From Candidatus Bathyarchaeota archaeon (GTDB lineage: Archaea > Thermoproteota > Bathyarchaeia > Bathyarchaeales > Bathycorpusculaceae), in NCBI GenBank assembly GCA_026014735.1, contig JAOZHT010000003.1, positions 186,001 to 250,000 of the forward strand: 64,000 bases of DNA, read 5' to 3'. Positions 8,366 to 17,016 of this stretch are shown here, piece after piece. The first letter of the stretch is position 1; the number at the start of each line of letters is the position of its first letter. The translations under genes were made by a program, and so were the position numbers. The notes below the pieces were generated by a model, which saw nothing but the letters and a program-made list of their open reading frames with translations, made no database searches and was not told the DNA's origin.

Positions 8366-8845
8366 TTACTGCTTCTGTTTTGAGGGGTCAAAGATTCGGA
8401 TAGTGATGCCGTTTTCATCGACGGTTCTTTTGCGTAGTGTTCCGATAGGACAGGGCCGTTTCACGTGGACCTTAGCGACGTCAGATGGGCGATCCGGGAA
8501 AGGTTTAAAGTCACATTTCTCGCATACCCCAATTTTCTCTGGTGCATAGTGCATATCCCAGCAGTCTCGATAAGTTATGATTTCCTTTTCGAGTTCACTG
8601 ATTTTACGTTTAAGACCAGTTACCTCCGAACATATCTCTGCTTTTTCGGCTTCTAAGTCGAATCCAAACTTTTTAGTTAAAAAGCGACAAATCGCTTCTA
8701 AGTCACTGTCGGCTTCACCGATGGCGTTGATCTGTTTGTTTAACTTGTAGATTTCTTGGCTTTTTTCGTCCTTTTTATTCCAGCAGAGCTGACGTTTCTT
8801 TTTTAATTCTTCTTGTTTGATTTCTTCAGGGGTTTTGGTTTTCAT
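8366..8845 (-). CDS. Coiled-coil/zinc element protein (159 aa)
   Basis: The N-terminal 100 residues are charged coiled coil; a CEKC pair near residue 108 together with nearby Cys residues suggests a zinc site. First gene of the leftward trio, divergent from the prohead-protease-like gene at 8900. Such coiled-coil/zinc proteins are common in archaeal mobile elements but their roles are unknown. Confidence 0.5.
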   Translation of the reverse strand: MKTKTPEEIKQEELKKKRQLCWNKKDEKSQEIYKLNKQINAIGEADSDLEAICRFLTKKFGFDLEAEKAEICSEVTGLKRKISELEKEIITYRDCWDMHYAPEKIGVCEKCDFKPFPDRPSDVAKVHVKRPCPIGTLRKRTVDENGITIRIFDPSKQKQ

Positions 8846-8899
8846 GGTGGTTCACTGATTTCTTGGGTTTAAACCCGAAACTGCTAAGGAGACATCGTC

Positions 8900-9865
8900 T
8901 TGGCACAGAAAAATCAATGTACAACGCGGTTTTACGCTTCCGTCTACAGCATCAACGAAGCGGAGCACACCGCCGAATTCTACCTTATGAATACTACTCC
9001 GAATCGCAACGGCTGGGAAGTCACTGAGAAGGGCCTTGCTGAAGCAGCACCCACCATCAAGGGTAAACCCATCGGTATGGGAGTAGGCTACCGCATCGAT
9101 CAGCATTACCCCGATGAGGAATGTATGAACAGCGGCGAATTCGTAGCCTACCAGAAAAATGACAGTTACCTTTTAGCAACCGCGAAAATCACCGATGCAG
9201 CTTCCTGGCAGATGCTTAAAGACAAAAAACTGGCGGCTGTCAGCGTAGTTATCACTTACTACCAGAAACACTGTTCTGGCTGCAATGAAGACTTGATGCC
9301 CTACCAGAGCAGTGTGGACCAGCATCACTGCATCAAAGAAGGAGCTGGACACGAGGTGATATCCAGCTTCATTTTTCACCGCGTAGACTTCGTGGATGTG
9401 CCCGCTTATCCGCAGGCGGGTGTACTGGATATGTCTGCGCAGGCGGTTGCTGAATCAGCGCCGTTAACTGCCTTCGCATCATTTTATCAACAACAAAATC
9501 AATCAGGTGTAAAAAACACACCTGCTATGCATGTTAATGAACTAAAAATACCGCTTAAAGACGCCATAAACGCCCGACGCGCAGAATGGGGCTTTCCCCC
9601 CTCAACCACAGAATTCATAGCCACCGCCCAAGTTAACGACCCCTTAGAAGGAACACTATCGAAAAAGCAACTTAACTTCTTGAATTCAGAATATGAGAAA
9701 GCTAAACTTTACCTCAGCACACACCCCGATAATGCTTTGATGGCGGCGGTTGAGCGTCACCGCATGGAATTGGGGTTACATACCGCCGACTCTTCAAGTG
9801 GCCCCACGAATAGCCTGGATGCAGCGATAAAGCGACGCCGTGAAGAATTGGGCCTCTGCCTCTAA
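8900..9865 (+). CDS. Prohead-protease-like protein (virus capsid maturation)
   Basis: Starts at TTG with the strong ribosome site AAGGAGA at 8886-8892. Residues 1-185 follow the layout of HK97-type prohead serine proteases: an N-terminal strand region, candidate His residues, LAAVSVVI (about 112-119, with a Ser where the nucleophile lies) and FHRVDFVDVPAYP (about 157-169), matching the usual ending of the fold. The family cleaves scaffold and capsid proteins during head maturation. The C-terminal part carries three related helices (about 221-232, 283-294, 308-319) of the form A[IV]xxRRxExG[LF], possibly the scaffold portion. No capsid gene is visible beside it. Catalytic residues were assigned by eye. 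Confidence 0.55.
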   Translation: MAQKNQCTTRFYASVYSINEAEHTAEFYLMNTTPNRNGWEVTEKGLAEAAPTIKGKPIGMGVGYRIDQHYPDEECMNSGEFVAYQKNDSYLLATAKITDAASWQMLKDKKLAAVSVVITYYQKHCSGCNEDLMPYQSSVDQHHCIKEGAGHEVISSFIFHRVDFVDVPAYPQAGVLDMSAQAVAESAPLTAFASFYQQQNQSGVKNTPAMHVNELKIPLKDAINARRAEWGFPPSTTEFIATAQVNDPLEGTLSKKQLNFLNSEYEKAKLYLSTHPDNALMAAVERHRMELGLHTADSSSGPTNSLDAAIKRRREELGLCL

Positions 9866-9948
9866 TCGCGGAGAAAAAAGGAAAAGATGATGTTAGTTAC
9901 TTACTCGGCTTTCCTCAAGTGTAGAAAAAAATGTGGAGAGGCATCCGG

Positions 9949-10284
9949 TTAGCTTTGGACGTCTATGAATTCCGTCACAGTCCACACTTGCGGAATGTTG
10001 CCCTTTGGGTGTTCTTCAACGGTTATCTTGGTCCAGCGTCTGCTTCTCCAGTAAGCTATTACCGCCAACGCGCCCTCTGTTGTTTCAACGTGTACCATGT
10101 AGATGTTTCTTCCACTGCCAAGGCAGCTTAGGCGTATTGGCCCCGCTTTTTTGATGTGGGGGAGCGCGCTGTTTTTTAGGGTTTGCTGTTTCTGGGTTAA
10201 CTGTTTTGGTTTGGTTGGTTTCTGTGTTTTGTCTGACAATCTGATCTCCCGTGAAGTCTTGCATGATTCTGTTCGCTCCTTCAT
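9949..10284 (-). CDS. Unknown basic element protein (111 aa)
   Basis: The first 45 residues are Lys/Gln/Thr-rich and probably disordered; the remainder forms a small beta-rich domain with GRNIYMVHVETTEGALAVIAY and WTKITVEEHP. It follows the helix-turn-helix gene at 10314 on the same strand. It could bind DNA or protein; no family is recognised. A competing overlapping frame (10085-10414) has a less protein-like composition. Confidence 0.45.
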   Translation of the reverse strand: MKERTESCKTSREIRLSDKTQKPTKPKQLTQKQQTLKNSALPHIKKAGPIRLSCLGSGRNIYMVHVETTEGALAVIAYWRSRRWTKITVEEHPKGNIPQVWTVTEFIDVQS

Positions 10285-10313
10285 TTAGTTCAGTTTCTGT
10301 TGTCGTCTGTTGT

Positions 10314-10616
10314 TCACGCTCGGTGAGCGGCTTGGAAACGCCGCATAAACTCGCTGCCGGTCTCCTGTAACTCGAAAGGAAAAACACTGCTACGTCTAAT
10401 AGACAATAAGTCATGGCTTTCTAAGAAGTCTAAATCCCGCTCGACAGTCCAGCGGGAAACGCTTAACGCCTCAGCTGCTTTTCCAACGCTGAATCTTTTA
10501 GTGATGTACCGCAAAGAGATTAATCGTTGACGTCTACGCTGAACATTTAGACTCGCTGACCTCTGCCTTTTTCTTATGATCTTAACGTTAGGTGCACTCA
10601 ATCTCTGATTCTCCAT
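10314..10616 (-). CDS. Winged-helix DNA-binding protein of the element
   Basis: A 100-residue basic protein. Residues 35-75 form a clear helix-turn-helix (FSVGKAAEALSVSRWTVERD) followed by a wing-like DLLSIR segment, as in DeoR/MarR-type regulators. The Arg-rich N-terminus could add DNA contacts. It probably controls element genes. It lies downstream of the MCM-like operon on the same strand, separated from it by about 230 bp. Confidence 0.6.
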   Translation of the reverse strand: MENQRLSAPNVKIIRKRQRSASLNVQRRRQRLISLRYITKRFSVGKAAEALSVSRWTVERDLDFLESHDLLSIRRSSVFPFELQETGSEFMRRFQAAHRA

Positions 10617-10853
10617 GTCTGTGGAACCTCGAAACTTGCAGTTTCTTGCAATTCTGAGGTTAACCTATTCGGTGTTTATCTGCAACAAGCAGAGCAACTA
10701 ACCACGCTTAACTACACAGAAAACCCGTAAGTGTATCTTTTTGTAGCATTTTTCTGTATATGTCGAGAAATGTCCAGTTTTTTTTGATGTTGTGTGATGT
10801 TTCTGGGGTAGGGTTTGGTAGCAATTAAGAAAAGAGAAAGAAAAGTTAGCGTT

Positions 10854-13277
10854 TTATGCTGGGATTGGTGGTTCCTCGGGGTATGGTGGCAGTTCTGGTT
10901 GGTCTTCGACGAATTTCACTCCTTGTGGCTCGTTCTCAAAGCGGTACATATTAAAGCAGTTTTGACAGCTGTAGTATGTTTGGCCGCTGCCCTTGTTGGA
11001 GGTCATTTTGACTTCTGCTTGTACTGCTTGGCACCTGTGACAGGTTTGGGTTTCCATGTATGGGTTGATTCGCCGGTAAAGGATGGTTTCTTTGCCATCC
11101 TTGCCATCCTTGCTATGCTCTAAAATGATGCCCCCTACACCATTTTCTGTTGTGTTACTGTCAGCATTGTAAGAGGTAAAAGAGGAATGGGTTTTGGAAT
11201 TTAATAAAGTGTTATGGGGGGTATCGGTTTGAGGGGTGGCAAGGATAGCAAGCGTGGCAAAATTATTTGTTACCTTATAGGCTTCTATGAGTTTATTCGT
11301 AGAGAAGTAACCTCTTCCACCACGTGCTAAACCTGTTGAGACAAGCGCAGCAACCAGTGGAATTAACTGGTTTTTCTCGGTTAGGTCATAAGTGTTTTTC
11401 AAGTGATCTTTGGTGGTATATCCTGTAGTCACGAAGTCATCTAAGATAGCTATTAGTTTGCTACGTTCGATTGGTGCCCTAGATAATTTTTCTTCTATTT
11501 GCTTAACCAGTGCTTCGACATCATCAGGTGAAAGCTTTTCAAATCGGTGTTTTTGAGCTAAGATGTTTAAGCCTGCTTTGCTGTACTCTTCGGTAAGGAA
11601 TTTAACGATTAAATCCACATGTTCCAATGTGACTGTCACTGTTTCATAGTCATCGGTTGATAGGGTCATGTTTGCTGCTGCGATGCTTAGTCTTGCAAGT
11701 TTAAACTTCATGTCGGCTGAAACCAATGGTATAGGCGCATAGTAGAATGTGTTGTACAGTTCTGTTGCTTTTGATAAAAGATAACTTAGTGCATCATTTG
11801 TGAATACTACGGTTGTGGTGTTGCTCCAGCACCATCTTAACGATTCGCTTAGTAGGGTATATTCTGGTTCTGGTTGTGTTGTAGGAATTTGATTGATTTT
11901 CTCGGGCGGTACATCTCGGCTATCGACAAATACGGCTAAGTCTCGTCGTGCGATGGTTGTGGGGTCTGCAATTGTAGGGTATGCCTGTGCTGGATAGAGG
12001 AAGTCGCTTAGTTGTTTGGTGGGGTATCCGGGGGTTTCTTTGTCGAGAGCATTGTAGATTTTGATTTGTCTGGTGTGTGCTGGTACTATTGCTTTTGCGG
12101 CTTTGCTGATGTTTAAAATGCCATCTCTTTCGGCTTCGGCGGTTTTTGCCCATTCCCATGGGGGAATTTTGTGGCAGCCATCCATAGCTAAGAGTTTACA
12201 GTCCATTAATGGTAGATAGCCCCAGTCAACGAACCATGCGCCATTTTCCATCTGTGAAACTGCGCCTATTACGCCTGCAATGCTTGCGGTTTCGGCTGAG
12301 ATTACCATGCCTGCGTTTAGGCTTCTTGCTATTTTTTTGACGGTTTCACTTTTGCCTGTAGTTGAGTCACCGATGATATCCGCAAGGCCCCAGCCATGTT
12401 GTATGTCATTATATAGTTCGACTCGTAAGGGCGAAAAATAGGTTAGGTATACGGCTGCCGCAACATTTCTGCGTCCTATTATCTGTGTATAGAGTTCAGC
12501 GTTATCCAACACCCAATTCCAACGCTCTTGCATTGATAAGCAGTCGAATTTGTTTTTTAGTTGGGTTAAAGCGCTTATGTTGAAGTGTTCTGTGGCTTCT
12601 GGAAACTCTACTTTATACGCTAATAGGGTGGTGCGTTGTGTTTTGGGGTTGGGTAAGGGGATGCCTGTTAGGTTGATTTTGGTGGATGATTGGAAGGTCA
12701 AGGGTTTTTCGGTTACGATGTAGATGTCATAGTGTTTGTATTCTCTACCTTGTTCGTCGATTTGTTTGTTGCCATCTTGTTTGATGGCTTGGACTGGTGG
12801 GCGTACTCGTATCAAGTAAGCCGTGCGATATTTTTTGATTCTTAGGTTGGTTACTTTGCAGTTTTCATCCATGAATAACCGTTTTAGTCTACGTTCCTGT
12901 GCTTCAAGGGCTATATCGATTAACGCAAGGTTGATGGGGTCTTTGGGGTTGATGGTTGTTGATGTGGGATAGTTTTCATACTCACCATCTGGGCCGCTTG
13001 TTTTGATGAGTTTATCGGCTGCTATCTCGGCAGGTATTGGGTAGCTTATGCTGTTGCTGGAAACTATACCTGGCACCGTGACGGTTTTGCCGATGTATTG
13101 TGGGTTTTCAATATCGTTAATGTGGTTAAGAAGGATGGATGGTTCCTCTGCTTTTTCTGCCTGTTCTCTTTCTTTGTACCATTGTTGTCTGGCTTCGTTT
13201 ATGGCTGTTTTTTCTGCGTTTAAGAGTTTATTGAGAATGGGAGATGTTGTTTCCGTCTGCTGTGCTGTAGCTGTCAT
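10854..13277 (-). CDS. MCM-like replicative helicase of the mobile element
   Basis: An 807-residue protein. Residues 60-230 resemble the MCM N-terminal OB region. The AAA+ core has Walker A GDSTTGKS (303-310), a Walker B position reading LLAMDGCHKI (362-371, where MCM proteins have I-D-E), the following SKA segment, and ARRDL (443-447) at the arginine-finger position. A winged helix follows at about 600-680, and a CxxC...CxxC zinc ribbon near 745-780. MCM proteins unwind DNA at forks and are often carried by archaeal plasmids and viruses. The Walker B glutamate is replaced by Gly, which may alter ATP hydrolysis. It ends an operon with two small genes upstream (13295, 13475). Confidence 0.75.
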   Translation of the reverse strand: MTATAQQTETTSPILNKLLNAEKTAINEARQQWYKEREQAEKAEEPSILLNHINDIENPQYIGKTVTVPGIVSSNSISYPIPAEIAADKLIKTSGPDGEYENYPTSTTINPKDPINLALIDIALEAQERRLKRLFMDENCKVTNLRIKKYRTAYLIRVRPPVQAIKQDGNKQIDEQGREYKHYDIYIVTEKPLTFQSSTKINLTGIPLPNPKTQRTTLLAYKVEFPEATEHFNISALTQLKNKFDCLSMQERWNWVLDNAELYTQIIGRRNVAAAVYLTYFSPLRVELYNDIQHGWGLADIIGDSTTGKSETVKKIARSLNAGMVISAETASIAGVIGAVSQMENGAWFVDWGYLPLMDCKLLAMDGCHKIPPWEWAKTAEAERDGILNISKAAKAIVPAHTRQIKIYNALDKETPGYPTKQLSDFLYPAQAYPTIADPTTIARRDLAVFVDSRDVPPEKINQIPTTQPEPEYTLLSESLRWCWSNTTTVVFTNDALSYLLSKATELYNTFYYAPIPLVSADMKFKLARLSIAAANMTLSTDDYETVTVTLEHVDLIVKFLTEEYSKAGLNILAQKHRFEKLSPDDVEALVKQIEEKLSRAPIERSKLIAILDDFVTTGYTTKDHLKNTYDLTEKNQLIPLVAALVSTGLARGGRGYFSTNKLIEAYKVTNNFATLAILATPQTDTPHNTLLNSKTHSSFTSYNADSNTTENGVGGIILEHSKDGKDGKETILYRRINPYMETQTCHRCQAVQAEVKMTSNKGSGQTYYSCQNCFNMYRFENEPQGVKFVEDQPELPPYPEEPPIPA

Positions 13278-13294
13278 TATCTAAAGCTCCGTTG

Positions 13295-13459
13295 TTATGA
13301 AAGCGCTGTTATTGCTTGCTGCAGAGTGGTTTTAAGTTCCGCTATGATGGTGAGTTGTTGTTCGTGGGTGCTGGGGGCAGCGTCGGTTGCTCTGGGTTGC
13401 TGCTGTTTGGGCTGTGAGGTTTTTTTTCCGAAGTTATTGGAGTCTGTGTTTGGCTGCAT
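13295..13459 (-). CDS. Small Gln/Thr-rich protein between RHH and MCM genes (54 aa)
   Basis: A 54-residue reading frame starting MQPNTDSNNF and ending in a short helix (LTIIAELKTTLQQAITAL). It begins 15 bp after the ribbon-helix-helix gene, with GAGGTG as ribosome site, and ends 17 bp before the MCM-like gene. The Gln-rich first half is probably disordered; the terminal helix could dock a replication partner. Unrecognised. Confidence 0.5.
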   Translation of the reverse strand: MQPNTDSNNFGKKTSQPKQQQPRATDAAPSTHEQQLTIIAELKTTLQQAITALS

Positions 13460-13474
13460 GGGCTTCACCTCTTT

Positions 13475-13621
13475 TTATGGTTCCGCTAAGAAGTCGCGGA
13501 TTAGAACTCTTACTGCCTCTGCCGTGGTTACATAGCCTTTCTGACGTGCTTTGTCTTCGAGGGGCTGTTTCCATTCTATCGGAATCTTGATTTGGAGGAG
13601 ATTTAAGTTACTGTTACTCAT
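13475..13621 (-). CDS. Ribbon-helix-helix DNA-binding protein (48 aa)
   Basis: Reading frame of 48 residues beginning MSNSNLNLLQIKIP. The strand LLQIKIP, helix EWKQPLEDKARQKG and helix TTAEAVRVLIRDFL match the ribbon-helix-helix (CopG/MetJ-like) fold. It heads the leftward operon with a small protein and the MCM-like helicase, and is divergent from 13741. A palindrome at 13701-13716 in the shared upstream region is a plausible operator for autoregulation or copy control. Confidence 0.65.
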   Translation of the reverse strand: MSNSNLNLLQIKIPIEWKQPLEDKARQKGYVTTAEAVRVLIRDFLAEP

Positions 13622-13700
13622 TGCTTGTCACTGTGAAACCTTCGGTTTTTTTGTTAATGCTAAAACAATACGCTTTTATGGGGGTCACCGTTTAATAATG

Positions 13701-13716
13701 TGGAAAAATATTTCCA
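13701..13716. promoter_or_regulatory. Palindromic operator candidate
   Basis: TGGAAAAATATTTCCA has arms TGGAAA/TTTCCA around AATA. It lies between the divergent ribbon-helix-helix gene and 13741, next to TTTAATAA (13691-13698), a TATA-like element. Candidate binding site for the adjacent ribbon-helix-helix protein. Confidence 0.45.
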
Positions 13717-13740
13717 TAATAATTTCCTGAGGTTAAATGG

Positions 13741-14415
13741 TTGAGGAAGCGTGGACGGAAACCTAAAGCGGCTGTCAAACCAAGAAGCCAAATTGACCGT
13801 TTAAAGTATCTTAGGCAAACTAATGCTTTAGGTAAGTCGATTGAGGAATTAAAAGATTTGATTGCAGAAGTGCAGAGAATATCGAGTAGCCCTCCTGATG
13901 ATTTTGCGGAGATGATTACAGAAGACCATAAACGGATAATTGAGGATGTGGTTTATCCAGCGGTTACACGTGGAGTTAACCTAATAGGTATAACTCGTGC
14001 TCGTGAACCCGTTGAGTTTGGCGCGAGTGAGGATACTGTAACTGATCTTTATGGTGTGATTGAGCGCCATCTTATAAGTCGAAGAACCTGGACAGATACA
14101 TTACACAAGTTTCCACCTGAAGCAATTAGGCATGCTATTAGGCGGGCTTGGTTTTACTTGTTGGGAGATTGTGATTGGGGAACTGAATTTGAACATTTAA
14201 AAGAACATGAAAACATCGAAGATTTTATTGATGATGTGATTAATCGGAGTAATTTGAAGCGTGATTGGGATAAAGACGCATATCAGAAGGCATTATCTCA
14301 CCTTGAGAGACAAGCGGAAGAACTGGGGTTTGTGATTGTTGATCGTAGAGAGGCTGAGATGTTGCAGGCTTTAAAGGTGCAGCGCTTCAAGACTCAATCA
14401 TCAGTGATTGCGTAG
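13741..14415 (+). CDS. Unknown helical element protein (224 aa)
   Basis: TTG start preceded by GAGGT at 13729-13733. The N-terminal 25 residues are very basic (RKRGRKPKAAVKPRS), an AT-hook-like patch, followed by a helical, acidic body of some 200 residues with no cysteines. This suggests a DNA-binding protein with an oligomerisation domain. Its stop codon abuts the integrase stop. Divergent from the replication operon. No family recognised. Confidence 0.55.
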   Translation: MRKRGRKPKAAVKPRSQIDRLKYLRQTNALGKSIEELKDLIAEVQRISSSPPDDFAEMITEDHKRIIEDVVYPAVTRGVNLIGITRAREPVEFGASEDTVTDLYGVIERHLISRRTWTDTLHKFPPEAIRHAIRRAWFYLLGDCDWGTEFEHLKEHENIEDFIDDVINRSNLKRDWDKDAYQKALSHLERQAEELGFVIVDRREAEMLQALKVQRFKTQSSVIA

Positions 14416-15522
14416 TCAACTCTGTTTAAGTTGGGTTTCCAGCGCTTCAACCTTCCTCAATAATGCTTCCAGTGTTGGTTTCGCTGCCTCCAACGTATTC
14501 AGCCGTGCTTGCAACTCCTCAAGTTTGCGGTCTTTCTGTTCCCGGTCCAAAATCAACTTCTTAACGGTTTTACTGCTAACGGCGGCTCCAATGTTTAAGT
14601 AAAGTTCATAGGCTTGCGGGTAACGTTCCTCAATCTCCAGCATCAACGATTGCAGATAAGTGCTATCGCTGACAGGTATTGTTTTGCCAACGATGTATTT
14701 GATTTGAAACTCGTTTAAGCCGGCCCTGCTCAGGGTAGACATGACCCAGCCCCGTATCTTATGCCAATGCACCCGTCCAGTCGTGACAATTCGGGCTTCC
14801 CCGGCGATGCGTTTTAGATACTTGTTAATTGATGTCGTGCGTATGTCAAAGATGTTGCTGATTTGGTTACATGCTTCTTTACCTGTTCGTCTGCGGAGTC
14901 TTTTACCCTCTGTTTCATCTAAATATTTGCCGACCCACTGGATAGCCAGGGGGTTTAATACGCCGAGTCTGGGGGCGCCAGTTTTCTGCCTAAACGTCTT
15001 GAAATAGTAGTATTCTCTTTTTTCGCTTCTGGCTTTAGCGATGAGGCTCTTCATAAATTCGCGTTCGAGCTCCAATGTTGCGCCTATTTCCCAGCCGAGG
15101 CTGGTTCCGAGTGCAAGTAATGCTTTGCCTTTGGTGTCCGCGGCGTTAAACATTCTTGTGAAGTCGTCGGTGGTGAATTCGTGGCTGGTGGTGTCGGGCT
15201 GGATTTTTTTGCGTTTATGCTGCCAGTTTATTGGTTGATCCAGATAGGTTAGGAAGCTGCTGAGTGCTGTTAGGACGCCGCATGCGGTGTTGTCGGGGCC
15301 TGTGAATGTGTTTTGGTAGATGAGGGCGAGGTGTCGTTTGTCTTTGTTTGGTTTGGATAGGTAGGTTTCTATGGGGTGGTCTGAGGACTGGTTTTTCTTT
15401 TTCAGGTAGTCTGTGTACCAGTTGAAGAATCTGCTTATGGCGTACCAGTAGATTCGTTTGGTTGATTCTCTGCGGCATTCTTCTAACCATTCAGCGATTT
15501 GGGGATGGTTTGTTAGTTCCAT
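14416..15522 (-). CDS. Tyrosine recombinase/integrase
   Basis: A 368-residue protein with an N-terminal SAM-like DNA-binding region (1-110), a catalytic domain (about 120-310) and a coiled-coil tail (320-368). The box II pattern HWHKIRGW is recognisable, and GKTIPVSDSTYLQ fits the end of the catalytic region with the tyrosine near 290. The first catalytic arginine is not evident: the usual GLRISEL position reads GWEIGATL. It is the rightmost element gene, 50 bp from a candidate att site. The function is insertion and excision of the element; the altered arginine position could mean a divergent or inactive enzyme. Confidence 0.75.
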   Translation of the reverse strand: MELTNHPQIAEWLEECRRESTKRIYWYAISRFFNWYTDYLKKKNQSSDHPIETYLSKPNKDKRHLALIYQNTFTGPDNTACGVLTALSSFLTYLDQPINWQHKRKKIQPDTTSHEFTTDDFTRMFNAADTKGKALLALGTSLGWEIGATLELEREFMKSLIAKARSEKREYYYFKTFRQKTGAPRLGVLNPLAIQWVGKYLDETEGKRLRRRTGKEACNQISNIFDIRTTSINKYLKRIAGEARIVTTGRVHWHKIRGWVMSTLSRAGLNEFQIKYIVGKTIPVSDSTYLQSLMLEIEERYPQAYELYLNIGAAVSSKTVKKLILDREQKDRKLEELQARLNTLEAAKPTLEALLRKVEALETQLKQS

Positions 15523-15574
15523 TTTACCTCTCTCACCTCTGTCGGTTTAAATAACTCGACTTTTCACGAAAAAG

Positions 15575-15595
15575 TAGTACGTTTGCTTACAAATA
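15575..15595. repeat. Candidate right attachment site (direct repeat with 1066-1086)
   Basis: Matches 1066-1086 at 18 of 21 positions, same orientation. It lies between the integrase and the chromosomal regulator at 15631, where an element border would be expected. See the left copy for reservations. Confidence 0.4.
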
Positions 15596-15630
15596 CAGTT
15601 AAAAACACAAACATCCCCTTCCTAGCATAA

Positions 15631-16335
15631 GTGGTATCTACCTTGAAGCGTGCCCTAACAGTTACAGCGGTTCTCGCCCTAACCGTAATCGTCGTCGGCT
15701 GCTTTGCCGCACAGCTCTACCAGCAACGCAACTTCCACTTCACCCTCACGCCCTCAGATGGGCACCTCGAAGTCTCCAGCTTAAACGGCGTCAAAGCCGT
15801 AGGCATAAACCAGTTTATCCTCCTAGGCGCCACACCTACATTCAGCTTAGCGTCCCCCCAAAGCAGCCAAACAGTCCTTGCAAACCAAACCCGCAGCCAA
15901 ATCTTAGGCTACATTAACCAAAACCCCGGCGTGCAGTTCCGGGCGGTCTGCGCGGGGCTCTGTTTGCCGGTGGGGCTGGCGGAGTATCATTTGGGTGTGC
16001 TGGTGAGGTCGGGGCTGGTTTCTTTTATGCGGGATGGACGCTACAAGCGGTTCTTTGTGTCGGGGCGCTTTAGTAAGCGGGATATGGCTATGATTTGTCT
16101 GCTGAGGCATAGGACGGCCCGTAGGGTTTTTGAGGCGCTGCTGGGGAAGAGGCGGCTGTCACATTGCAAGCTGGCATGCGAAGTCGCGGTTTCCTCTCAG
16201 GCGCTGACGTGGCAGATGAAGTCGCTTCGTTCATCGCAATTTGTGCTGCAGGCAAACGAGGGCATCCGCACCGTCTACTACCTCGACGATGAGTATCTGC
16301 CGACGCTGCAGAAGTGTCTGGCGATTGTGCAGTAG
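15631..16335 (+). CDS. Membrane-anchored winged-helix regulator
   Basis: A 234-residue protein from a GTG start. One N-terminal membrane segment (about 10-28) is followed by a short beta region and then two winged-helix modules (about 88-145 and 150-228); the first has the ArsR-like layout of helix, AEYHLGVLVRSGLV recognition helix and wing. Archaeal one-component regulators of this build sense signals at the membrane and bind DNA. Targets unknown. It is the first chromosomal gene right of the element, so it may be the interrupted locus. Confidence 0.65.
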   Translation: MVSTLKRALTVTAVLALTVIVVGCFAAQLYQQRNFHFTLTPSDGHLEVSSLNGVKAVGINQFILLGATPTFSLASPQSSQTVLANQTRSQILGYINQNPGVQFRAVCAGLCLPVGLAEYHLGVLVRSGLVSFMRDGRYKRFFVSGRFSKRDMAMICLLRHRTARRVFEALLGKRRLSHCKLACEVAVSSQALTWQMKSLRSSQFVLQANEGIRTVYYLDDEYLPTLQKCLAIVQ

Positions 16336-16371
16336 CGTCCAGCTTTTAAGTCGTGGCGCCTCTTTGTGGGT

Positions 16372-17016
16372 ATGCCCAAGCTGTATCTTTTAGGCGGAGA
16401 AAACGTTTACCGCAGAAGCGCCAAAGCCATCAACGATCAAGCCTTCAGCGACGCGGGTGGGCGCCCGCGGGTTCTGGTGGTTCCTTGGGCGCGGCCATCC
16501 TTTGATAAGCCCTACCAGAAACGCAAGCTACTAACTGACTACTTCGCTTCCCTGGGCGCCTCCACGGTTGATTTTGCCGAGTACGAGGCGATGGCTGATG
16601 TGGCAGAGAAAATAGCGGCGGCTGACCTGCTGTATTTGACGGGTGGACAAGCCAGCATCCTCATCGAACGAGCCAAAAAGATGGGGCTTGATGGGCTACT
16701 AAGGAGCTTTGACGGCGTCATTGTGGGGCGAAGTGCAGGTGCGCTGGCGCTTTGCAGGCGATGCGTAACCACAGTCCGAAACAACGGCAGAGTCCGCGTC
16801 GTAGACGGCTTAGGCCTAGCCGACATCACCTTAAAGGCGCATTACCACTCAGAAAAAGATGAGGCGCTCAAACGGTTTTCGAGGGAAACGCCGATTTTTG
16901 CGGTGCCCTCCAACTCAGCACTCCTCTGGGATGAGGGGGAGATGTCTGCTTTAGGCGAGGTCTACGTTTTTTCGGGCGGCGAACGCTTATCCTACGAGAA
17001 GTATCGTTTAACGTAG
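16372..17016 (+). CDS. Peptidase S51 (dipeptidase E-like)
   Basis: ATG at 16372 is chosen over the in-frame GTG at 16366. The 214-residue alpha/beta protein has a glutamine-amidotransferase-like fold: LTGGQ near residue 95, the nucleophile elbow GRSAGA near 122-127 (catalytic Ser) and HYHSEKDEAL near 160 supplying the His. S51 peptidases cleave Asp-Xaa dipeptides or act on cyanophycin. A cytoplasmic peptide-recycling role is likely; the substrate is not evident. Its 3' end overlaps the convergent membrane protein by 25 bp. Confidence 0.75.
   Translation: MPKLYLLGGENVYRRSAKAINDQAFSDAGGRPRVLVVPWARPSFDKPYQKRKLLTDYFASLGASTVDFAEYEAMADVAEKIAAADLLYLTGGQASILIERAKKMGLDGLLRSFDGVIVGRSAGALALCRRCVTTVRNNGRVRVVDGLGLADITLKAHYHSEKDEALKRFSRETPIFAVPSNSALLWDEGEMSALGEVYVFSGGERLSYEKYRLT

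Noticed and set aside
10085-10414. 109-residue minus-strand frame
   Set aside because: Overlaps both the winged-helix gene and the 111-residue gene; its composition is not protein-like.
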